A stretch of DNA of 64,000 nt from Perkinsus marinus ATCC 50983 (Eukaryota > Perkinsozoa > Perkinsida > Perkinsidae): positions 54,820-118,819 of the forward strand of contig NW_003205389.1 of NCBI RefSeq assembly GCF_000006405.1. Direction: 5' to 3'. Of the stretch, positions 33,685-42,523 are shown in pieces (the stretch's first letter is position 1; every line of letters starts with the position of its first letter). The notes under the pieces were generated by a model, which worked only from the letters and a program-made list of their open reading frames with translations, did no database searches and was not told the DNA's origin. The translations under genes were made by a program, and so were the position numbers.

Positions 33685-36600
33685 CTACTCTTCTTGATCA
33701 AAATCCTCCTGTAGTTTATCCCAGTCGACTTCCTCACCAGCTGCGGTCACCGCCTCAGCAGCTGTTGCTGCCGTGGTACCTATAAACAGCATATGTGAAT
33801 CCCATCATCATCTCTGGGGAGGGGATGGACATAATCGCTATACAACACAGTGATTAACTATAATGATGTTACCAACATTATTCTTCACAAGAAAGCGCGT
33901 TTCAAACTTCAGCACAAGTCACCGAATTCCAACGACATCTACTTACCCTTCGCAGAAACCGTTGGCTCTTCTTCGTGCTCCCCAGTAGCGTCCTCCTCCA
34001 CACTATCCCCAAGGGCTTCATCGATATTGGATAAATCTTGATGGATCTGTCACTACCATTACTACACTACAGTAGCCCTCCAAATACAGCCCCCTACAGT
34101 GATCATCTGCTTCCCATCATCCCCTTCTTCCTCTTCCTCCTCGCCCTCGTCCTCCTTAGGTGGTAGCTCAAAATACGGTATTCGGCCCCTACGAACAAAC
34201 CATAGTAACTCCTCTCCTCACACTGCCACTTCACTACTTCTGCCAGTCGTAGAGGACTATCCTAGCCGTGGTCTCAATATCAGCTTCTCCCCCCTTGCGG
34301 AGTTTTCCCATTTGTTGTGCCAACTGAACATACCATAAATCTCTCACCCTTCCCAGCGCATGTCTCCACCTTAGTGAGAAAGTCGTCTCCATCAGCCCAT
34401 TGGAAGTCATTAGGCAAACTATATTTTGTGATCAGATCCTCCCGCTTAGCCCGAGAGAGCACCTGATACCACTCCTCTCGCACTTCATCTCGAGATACCT
34501 CTCACGTTACCTCATCTATATAGCTGCTAGGGTTCTCCACCCTTTCTGGCCGTACAACTCCCTTGAGAATCTTAGCACAATCCTAACGACAAAACCACCA
34601 AGGGAAATTCATTCTCCCATTTTTTCACAACTATACCTAATTAATACTGCATAATATTACATGACGATATCATTGAAATTTATACATCAAAACGGCTTTA
34701 TTAAACTATCATTAATAATTATATAATCTTGTTCCACCTCACCTGTTTGAAATCATCGCTAGTAGCCGGTACAATACCAGGGCAATCAATGAGATATATC
34801 CTCTTAGTAAGAGCAACATACTGCCATACCTTCGTCTCCCCTAAGGCAACGATCCCTCCATCCTGCACACACAGACATCCACGACGTCCTTACCTGGCAC
34901 AGGAGCCGCCTTGCAGACCTTCTTCCTCTTCAACGCGTTGATGACCGAGCTTTTGCCCACATTGGGGTAGCCGATCATGCCTATTGATACGTGCCTACAC
35001 ACACATGCGAAATCCCAGTCAGATGTGCCGCCCTACTTCCTCTCCTTCAGCAGCTGAGCAAACTGTCGTAACAATTGAAACAGAGCTGACTTTCCGAAGG
35101 GGTTGGTCACACCTGAGAAGGAGGATCGATAATCGTTCCACGATCATCACCGTCTCCTCACTCGCATGGAAGGCTAGGGTGGGGAACTCCTTACTCAACA
35201 CCTGTACCCAACGCTTGGTCGCCCACGTCGGTATAAGATCGCACTTATTGAGAATCTGAACTGCCAAATTCAACCTCCTCCCAACTGATACTACTCATAC
35301 CAAGACGATATGCTTGTTCGGTCGAGTTCTTCTGATTTCTCTCTCGAGCTTCTGGCATCTGATCAACCACCATAAGGAGCGGCTTTGGAAACACCGTGGT
35401 GACGAACCTCGTTCCCATTGGATCGCGGGCGTCGATAACCTCAAGGATAACATCACTAGAGTCAACCACTTTATACAGCTCTTGCCAGATACGGCGAGAT
35501 GTGCCCTTCTTGAACACCTCCTCATTCACGACAGTGTGTCTGTGAGGGAGACGCTCCCAAGAAATCCATGCCTAGCCTGGCCGCCGCCGCCACCACCCCC
35601 ACTACTCTTCATCCCTGAGCACACGATTTTCCTCACAGCTCTTGTCCTTGCTGGGATCATAGTCCTCAGCCATACCTAAAGCATCATAACAAGCACCTCC
35701 TCCTCCTCCTCATAAAACGCTTCCTACGGCTAGCCTTGTTAGCCATCTCCTCCATACTGCCAGTGCTCAGACGTGGTCGCTTACGAGTCTTAGTCGACCC
35801 GAACGTCTTGTCAAAGCTGATGGGAACCACCATTCGTGATAGTTACCAAACTAGTTATGGCTACGGTTCCACAGCGAGGAGATTCTTCCGGGCGACCTTT
35901 CCTCGAGGTTGCTCACTCTCGTTCTGGCCTTCCGTCAACAACGACATCGGTAGTTTGGACGACTTCAATACCACCTGATGAACTCATGATCCAATAATGA
36001 AGTTTCACCCGTTTTACGTGAAGTGCCGTGATACTCTGCGAAAATAGCGATATTGGCGCTATGCAATAGTCGTGGAAGATATATATTTTTCACTGGTGTT
36101 TTTCCTATCACGGGTAAAACTCCAATATTCGACATATCATATCACCGAAAGGAAATGAGAAAAATGACGTGTTGCCGACGACAGAAATTCATTCAATGCA
36201 ATCAGCGATCCGATCGCCGGCTAGAAACTGAATAGTGTCAAAATTAAAACTACATTGTGACCGATGAAGTGACGGAAAAATTGAGGCAAGCTCACGCAAG
36301 GAATACCTGGAAAGGGTCATTCACGCTCTGGCCGATTTCCTCTCTGAACTTCTGCAACTTTTGCTGACTCAAAACGCGTGTGTTGCCGAACCATCGACGA
36401 TCAGGGGCGATCCGAGCCGGCCCAGTTGGCTGGATTTTACGCTGAAAATTACACGCTGAATGACACCCTCAATTCTCAAAGATAATACTTTGTTCAAATC
36501 AGCCTTCTTCAGCTTCTGACTGTACATGTTGAGTCGCTTGATCGTATTCTTGGAGCGCATAAAGCCCGGAGAGTTACTCGCGGTTTTCCTGAATACTGGG

Positions 36601-36732
36601 ATTAACCTGTGGACCCTCTCCTCTCGAGTATTACCTGTCGGGATTAGTACTGGCATTGCCAGGATTGAACGCCTTCCCTTGCCCTCTCGACTTGGCGCCT
36701 CCTAAACCCTTGTTCCTCGTCTGTTTGGCCAT
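33685..36732 (-). CDS. NOG2: NOG2/GNL2-type nucleolar GTPase (60S ribosome assembly)
   Basis: NOG2 (Nug2, GNL2) is a circularly permuted GTPase that remodels pre-60S particles in nucleolus and nucleoplasm. Eighteen exons join in phase to 568 residues: 36635-36732, 36489-36588, 36307-36441, 35865-35974, 35719-35816, 35606-35675, 35408-35539, 35301-35358, 35162-35255, 35037-35112, 34894-34994, 34743-34840, 34511-34582, 34370-34462, 34238-34323, 34098-34188, 33947-34046, 33685-33779. Motifs in order: [69 protein letters not shown], then G4 ([11 protein letters not shown]), TLAFHAS, G1 ([20 protein letters not shown]) and G3 (LIDCPGIVP). G4 before G1 is the permuted order. [20 protein letters not shown] and an acidic tail follow. 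Introns are 42-53 bases except five of 66, 160, 167 and 332, the last holding a MITE-like repeat; all are GT-AG. No motif is damaged. Confidence 0.95.
36002..36130. mobile_element. MITE-like repeat, copy 2, in NOG2 intron 3
   Basis: Second copy of the 7256-7380 repeat, same orientation, with terminal GTTTCACCCG and CGGGTAAAAC as imperfect inverted ends. It lies wholly in intron 35975-36306 and accounts for its unusual 332-base length. This copy has about five extra bases (ATATAT) in the centre. Confidence 0.75.
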
Positions 36733-37252
36733 TGACGAGGGAAGTACCCGACGGATAACTTTAAAATTATAATGCTACCTCTCGATTTTTCAAGTTCCCA
36801 TCGAGCGTTTCAACCGTCCCCGACGATCTCCCATTCCCCGAGGATCGAAGACTGCACTAATATGATCAACCTCAGTCCAAGACAATAGATGTTATCCGAA
36901 AATGTATAAGGGATATCTCACTTGATTCCCGAAACGAATCAGCAGTTTGCGTGTCGACGAATTTGGCCCCTTGATAATCGATCATTTGGGCGCGCGCTAG
37001 TCTAAAAGTGCTGAACTGTCGAATATAACAACGGAGGCTCTCAATAGCAATGTTCTTGATACCACTCGGTCCTTCTAGAGTGATACTATACCACTGCTTG
37101 CTCCTGCGAACTTACACTTCGTGATTTGTCTGAATCTTCGTCTGAGATCGGAGTCTGAGTTGCTCTCTGCGCCGTACTGTGTCCTGTCCGGCCGAAGTCA
37201 ATTTTGATGCTTTACGTGTTCGAGTCAGGGTATCCTCTCATCATATACCGCA
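36733..37252. other. Divergent promoter region between NOG2 and the ATP synthase f-like gene
   Basis: Two genes diverge from this 520-base interval (NOG2 leftward from 36732, the other rightward from 37253). No shared motif with the CBF5/VMA16 upstream element was seen, and no small RNA gene was recognised. Confidence 0.5.
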
Positions 37253-37728
37253 ATGGTTAACCTAGTGCGTGTGAGTGCCCGTGCAGTGGGCCCTATGCGC
37301 CCCAACACCAAGCGTGATATCAGACGACTCGGAAGCTATCCAGTTCCCCCTGAATCGAAGAACTTCTGGCGAGGACGTTTTCAGGTAGGCATATTATACA
37401 ATCGTTCCTTCCTGATGATTATCAGGTGCCCGGTGGACAAATCCAACAAGGCGTTTCGCCGATGCAACAGAAGATCTTCTTCCAGTGGTGGTGGAACCTC
37501 CCAACCCGGTAGATGTCTCTGAGTGTGAACTCTTGGACGCTCTGCCATAATCAGTTACTTCTGGCGCTTTACGAAGTGGTCCGACTTCCTCATACCCTCC
37601 CTTATGTGGTATACAGGCTTCTTGATGTGCAAGAACGATGTAGAGGAGGGAACTCGATCGAGGTGAGCCGTTAGTCTATGTTCGTATATCCTCTGGTTCA
37701 CCCCTGTATTGATAGGTATTGGTACTAA
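37253..37728 (+). CDS. Small mitochondrial-type protein, resembles ATP synthase subunit f
   Basis: Four exons (37253-37384, 37426-37508, 37555-37662, 37716-37728) with introns of 41, 46 and 53 bases join in phase to 111 residues. The ATG at 37253 is in a good context (CGCAATGGT). The N-terminus is basic (MVNLVRVSARAVGPMRPNTK); then FWRGRFQVPGGQIQQGVSPM, an aromatic stretch FFQWWWNLPTRYFWRF, one hydrophobic segment (DFLIPSLMWYTGFLMC) and a short tail ending RSRYWY. One membrane helix near the C-terminus followed by a basic aromatic tail is the layout of mitochondrial ATP synthase subunit f. The gene model is firm; the family name is a suggestion from layout and could be wrong, since small inner-membrane subunits look alike. 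Confidence 0.6.
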
Positions 37729-38053
37729 CTTCTGTTACTACCTCCTCGTTGATGTGGGAAGAGCATCTTAGCAAATCGTCTGATGGCTGTCATCATGGCC
37801 GCTGTCTTTCGTCACAATACCATTTCTTTTTCTCATAACATGTTAGTGGATATGGTCAGAGATATTGGGAATAATTTTGGCAGCATAGTAACGGTTATTA
37901 TCCGCTCTGATCTGCTGAGCCTTGCGTGATCGAGTAAAGTTGACATGGCGTATATGGGCATACTCCCTAGAACGATATTTTAAGGGAAGAGTCGTTCGTT
38001 GTGTGGTGATACGGAATCTTCTGACAATAGCATCACAATCTGCGGTGTGTGTA

Positions 38054-38915
38054 CGTGTGTTTATGAGTGTGTGTGTGTGTGTGAGTTTAAAGTCGACAAC
38101 ACTGCTTAGACTCGCATCGATGCATATTAGCTCACGAGGGATTAACTTTAGCCTTTCAAATAGTCTTCTTTCATCATGCCAATGAGTTTTGTCCACAGCG
38201 CGAGAAAACCTCTATCAATGTACTTCCTTTCCGCTCGGCACGATCTGCGGTATAGTTTTCACTCCTTGTGGAAACAGAAAGGATACCAATCGATCGGCAG
38301 GAATCGAATGATGTTGGATTCAACGCACACATTACGTATTTACTAGTGAGTTCTACCACGTTATTAGATAATTACGATTTTCTCGTAACTGGGCAACACA
38401 ACAGGACTCAGCGGAAAGCTTCCACTGGATAAAGTTGGAATCAAGGCCTTCACAATATAAACAGAACGAAGCATGGTTCAAGTCGCTAAATAACCAAAAT
38501 TGATGAAATGAATCCCGGAAAGGTTCTTGAGAGTCGGCCAAATGACAAAATACTAATTAGAAAGAACCCTTCACGAAACACCTGTTTTCGTCATCATCGG
38601 AGTACAAAAGTGAGGATGTCAGTCGCTAACGAAGGACACCCATTCAAGTTACATCAAATAGGACGTCCCCACACAAGAAACCTGATCGGTATCAGGAGCG
38701 TAGCCCCAGATAAGTTTAAGAACAAACGGAACATAGCGAGGCCACAACATGTATCAGAAAGGAAGTACATTGGCAGAGGTTATCTCTCCCTGTGAACAAA
38801 ACTCATTGGCATGATGAAAGTAGACAACTTAAAAGGCTAAAACTGATTCCTCGTGAGCTAATGTGCATCGATGCGAGTCTAACTAAGCCGTGTTTGTCAG
38901 CGTTGGACTTTAATA

Positions 38916-38948
<33 letters not shown>
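38054..38948. mobile_element. Fold-back element with about 190-bp inverted arms capped by TG/CA microsatellites
   Basis: The left arm (about 38054-38250, minus strand) and right arm (about 38745-38948, plus strand) are inverted copies: each contains AAAACTCATTGGCATGATGA and TGCATCGATGCGAGTCTAA and runs outward into (CA)n. The arms diverge at about one base in six and lose similarity inward after CAATGTACTTCCTTTC. The central 500 bases encode nothing recognised. The two short ORFs covering the arms (KTHWHDE...) are products of the repeat, not genes. Confidence 0.8.
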
Positions 38949-38950
<2 letters not shown>

Positions 38951-39498
38951 CATCTCACTTCCAACCAGATGTGATCCGTCAACAGCCCGAGAACAGCTGA
39001 CTTCTATTCACCACCACTCAACGCAAGAGTCACAAAATGAAGAATTATTCACGCCAGATGAACGCGTTTAACCCATAGCGTAGATACTGCCAGCAGTATA
39101 GACGATCGCTGAACACTCTTTCTACAAGCGGTGATATAAAACGATCATCATCAACTGACACTAGGACAGATCGATTGGCCAGGGCAACTGTAATGGTATT
39201 ACTCTCATCAAGAGCGACGCCTCAAAAACTAGGGATAGTGGCGACGACCACACTTGATTCCTATTCCCGAGAATGGTAACAATGATGATGATGATGGTAG
39301 AACATACGATGTCAAGCAAAGATCGACTCAATGAGTGGGAACACAATTGCTTCTATTGGAAGCGTTGAAGCCTTTAAGGACTTTCAACTGAGAATGCCAC
39401 AAGTCTTAGCAACCATTGAGACACTCAATAACGGATAGAAGAGAACTGCTCATCCCAATACTGTCATCTCCGATCATCATCGTCATGATACTCCTTCT
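38949..39498. other. Intergenic, nothing recognised
   Basis: Only short frames. It contains the 3' flank of the V-ATPase gene. A short GAT/ATC-rich stretch lies near 39280-39296. Confidence 0.4.
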
Positions 39499-40317
39499 TT
39501 ACATGGGGATTTGGGGAGTGATGTCCTTAGGGAAGGTACCCTGACCAGCCTGGATGATACCAACAATGATACCGAACAGTCCGAGGGCACTGCCGAAGAT
39601 CTCAACAACTAGCATCTTGACGAACAACTCGGGCTTCTGAGCATCACCAAGAGCACAGCCGGAACCAGAGACACCGACACAGACACCACAGAAGAGGTTA
39701 GAGAAACCAACAGAGAGACCGCATGCGAAGAGGCAGTATCCAGCAGCCTGGGCAACAGCCATGTTACCTGTTGAAGAATGATATGCTAACAACAAGAAAG
39801 GAAATCTACTCACCAGTGGGGATAGCTGGGGGAACGAATTCTCTAGCACCCTCCATCTTGGAGTTCATGATGATACTCATGATAACACCATAGATAGCGA
39901 CAGCCTCACAGAAGATGATGGAAACAAGATTCTTGGACCTGTGACACACAGATTAGATGGAAACATCAATGTTGTGAACGGCGGTCGTATTCGCAAGTCA
40001 AACCCGTGACTCCTGTTGCCACTCATTACTTGATCCTAGGAGCACGTACAGCAGCTCCAACCAATGAAGAACCAGTCAGGAATATACCCCATGCGGCGCC
40101 AATAACGGAGAAAGCCAGAGAGAAGGTAATGCCGAGGTTAGCCCTGACAGTATCATCATTACATTGGATGACATTAATCGACTTTAATAGCTGTAGTTCA
40201 CTCGCTCTACACTTACCACATGTATGGGGACATACTGTTGAAAGTGCATCCCCATGACTCGTCATAGCAGGGGTCCAAGAAGGGGTTGAACGTAGCAGCA
40301 GCAGTAGTAGATGACAT
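39499..40317 (-). CDS. VMA16: V-type H+-ATPase proteolipid subunit c'' (Vma16/ATP6V0B)
   Basis: Subunit c'' is part of the rotating proteolipid ring of V0, which moves protons into acidic organelles. Exons 40217-40317, 40030-40143, 39814-39938 and 39499-39767 join in phase (101, 114, 125 and 269 bases) to 202 residues; introns are GT-AG, 46 to 91 bases. The ATG at 40317 gives [20 protein letters not shown]. Family motifs: [40 protein letters not shown], then [20 protein letters not shown] with the membrane Glu of the proteolipid helix, and [20 protein letters not shown] with the second Glu. RAPRI-x-SKNL distinguishes c'' from subunit c. Five hydrophobic segments are visible counting the N-terminal one. 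Length matches the family (about 200-215). The 15-bp motif shared with CBF5 lies 68 bases upstream. Confidence 0.95.
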
Positions 40318-41789
40318 GATGTCGACTAATCACAACTCTAAGGGGTAAGGTCAGCGCCAACCATTATGAGCTAAGGTCAAAGCCGAGCGGAGCGAAGCGT
40401 TTCACGTTTCGCGTTTTTGTCGGAACGGAAAAATTCAATTCGTTCTTAATAACCCTAGTGTCCACAAAGCTTCCCTTAGCTTGACACTAACGATGTGGCT
40501 TTGCGCTTCAACCGCTCACGGTCATTCAAGAACAGCCTTTTCATTCACACATTCATCATCTGCATGATGCCGGGACTATGTTATATTATTTCGTGGCCCT
40601 ATTGTACACTCTTTCACCCGTCTGTGTCGGCCTCAAAGCGTTCGCAGGTTGATATCCGGTTCCAGCCTGGACAGCTGTGATATGATACCCTATGACATGA
40701 TTAAAAACACCTCTCCACGAGAAAAACGGTTTTGCTACAGCAGACTACACTCGAGAGAGGCTCAATCCTTTACTCCTTGGCTCTATACTAATTTCCAATA
40801 TGCATACCGCTCCCTGACCACCACCAGTTTTCCAGATTGTTGCGTGAGGCATCAATGCTTTGCTCAACATTTTCAGCAGAATAATTTAGGAACACAACTG
40901 CAAGGAATAAACCACGCTTTCGCGAAAAGCGGTTCAAGAGGATCTTCATGAGGAGTTGACTTAGTCAACTTGACTACAACACCGAATCAACCACGAATGT
41001 CTCCCTTAGGCGATGTGATCAAAAGTGCATGAAGATATCGCAAGCTTTACGTCTAGACCTGAGCGTGCTTCACTCCGCATTCCCCATAAGTAATTCCCCG
41101 ACTAATGGCTCATCCTGTTTCGCAAAGAGATTATTATAATGGTACTGTCGTCCACCACACAGTCGACTTTGAAACTATCCCTAATACCAGTTAAGTTACC
41201 GATCACCAACCATATGCGGCGCCACGTCCCACATGAGCGCAAGGATCAATGCACAGAGTCCGATAAGACACAATTTGGAACGCCTGAGAGTCGCCCTGGA
41301 ACGGGTAATAGATGTCCCAAGGTTTTCTCCGCTCCAGTGGATATGGCGACGCATGAACCGCAATCTATGAGCTTGATAACCCCCATATCCACATTCTCAT
41401 ATGCTTCCCGAAAGCATCCTCTCCCCCACAATATGATCGTTGCCCGCACCGGAAAGAGGTGGTTGAACCCCATAGTGTCGGACAGAGAGTTCGGGGACAC
41501 AAGAGCAGTACTCAACACTGGAGAGGCACGACCGGAACGCCTAATGTCAAACGAGTTTGACCAAGTGAGTCCCATTACTCCACTACGCTATATCGCTTAG
41601 TTCAGTGGAACCCTCTTCGACGTTGCATTAGGCCTTAATTGAGAGCTTGTCCAGAGCCTAAGGTCACAACCATACACTGGCTCGACATACCCCTGAAACC
41701 ATCCAAAACGAAGCGACGCCGTCAGGAGTCTGGATTGGATACTCGAACGCAACAAGAAGGGCATACGTAAGGAAATGTGTATATGCACA
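40318..41789. other. Intergenic; overlapping ORFs at 41139-41600 not supported
   Basis: Both strands are open over about 330 bases near 41246-41575, but neither product shows a domain, and they cannot both be genes. Apart from the motif at 40385-40399 nothing else is recognised. Confidence 0.35.
40385..40399. promoter_or_regulatory. Shared 15-bp motif upstream of VMA16 (copy 2)
   Basis: GAGCGGAGCGAAGCG, identical to 18944-18958 and 68 bases upstream of the VMA16 ATG. Flanks are not conserved beyond a nearby GCGTTTTTGT or GCGATTTTTGT string. Confidence 0.4.
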
Positions 41790-42305
41790 CTACTCGGTAG
41801 GTACCTCCGTAAAGGGGTTGTCGATCTCAGTAATACCAGTGCTTGGACACACCAACACTACAGACGTGCCGCGGGCAACAAGTAGACCTAATACGAGACA
41901 GGGACGTCGCTACATCGCTGAGCTTAGACAATACCCAAATTTCGAGTCTTTCCTGACAGCTTGTAGGGGTCTTCTGGATCTCTAAGGTATTCAATGCTCT
42001 CATCGAGGACTAGATTCGGGACTGGATCGAAGCCTTTCAAAACTCCGCTCACTGGAAGGGATATCAATAGACCAGGCATGGACCATGCATTGACCACTAC
42101 CTTCGCGTCCTCCTGTAAGCTTAACAGTGACACGTTGATGCATCAAGCGTTCCAGGTCAATCACGGAAGGCCTTATAGAACTACGATGGTGATCGCCTGT
42201 ATCAACATCCTCTCTATCAGCCCTATGCTTAGCCCTACTACCTCCTCGACTGCCCTTTCCTTTACCTCCACGGTACCCTTTCCCTTTCCCATGATGTTCC
42301 GACAT
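41790..42305 (-). CDS. LSM7: LSM7, subunit of the LSm1-7/LSm2-8 rings
   Basis: LSm7 is in the heptameric rings that bind U6 snRNA 3' ends (LSm2-8, nucleus) and promote mRNA decapping (LSm1-7, cytoplasm). Three exons, 42101-42305, 41935-42051 and 41790-41887, join in phase to 139 residues across 49- and 47-base introns. The ATG at 42305 opens a Gly/Lys/Arg-rich extension (HGKGKGYRGGKGKGSRGG) that standard LSm7 lacks, then RPSVIDLERLMHQRVTVKLT (Sm1 start), GVLKGFDPVPNLVLDESIEY, LRDPEDPYKLSGKTRNLG and the Sm2 strand LLVARGTSVVLVCPSTGITE, ending PTE and TAG at 41790-41792. The Lys/Gly-rich N-terminal tail may add RNA contacts. An LTR retrotransposon begins 35 bases upstream of the start codon in the opposite orientation, so the natural promoter is now nearly 6 kb away. 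Confidence 0.95.
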
Positions 42306-42340
42306 TGTAATAAAAGGGTCCTGTAGCCAACCAACACTAT

Positions 42341-42523
42341 TGTGCTCGCCCGCGTGCCACGTGTACGCACGAGCAAGTGTGACGCCGAACCAACCCCTTA
42401 TCGAATCTCTTCCTGAGATTCACCTTTCGTCTCTCTATCACATCGATACTCTTATCTTACCTCTACCTTGGGTTTGGGTTGATATTAGCTCGGTATTATG
42501 GACGACGACAGTGAGATCATACA
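42341..42523 (+). repeat. 5' LTR (183 bp)
   Basis: Same as the 3' LTR at every base by eye. It begins TGTGCTCGCCC and ends GATCATACA. The first 35 bases are partly self-complementary (TGCTCG...CGAGCA, GCGT...ACGC) around a CACGTG E-box. A TA-rich stretch (GATATTAGC, CGGTATTATG) lies near the end. The polyprotein ATG at 42498 lies inside this LTR. Confidence 0.95.

Noticed and set aside
37843-38196. 117-codon minus ORF and its plus-strand relative at 38792-38974
   Set aside because: They are the two arms of the fold-back repeat, including the CA microsatellite translated as HTHT; not genes.
41139-41600. 153-codon plus ORF overlapping a 109-codon minus ORF
   Set aside because: No domain, no splice partners, and both strands open at once; neither is supported.
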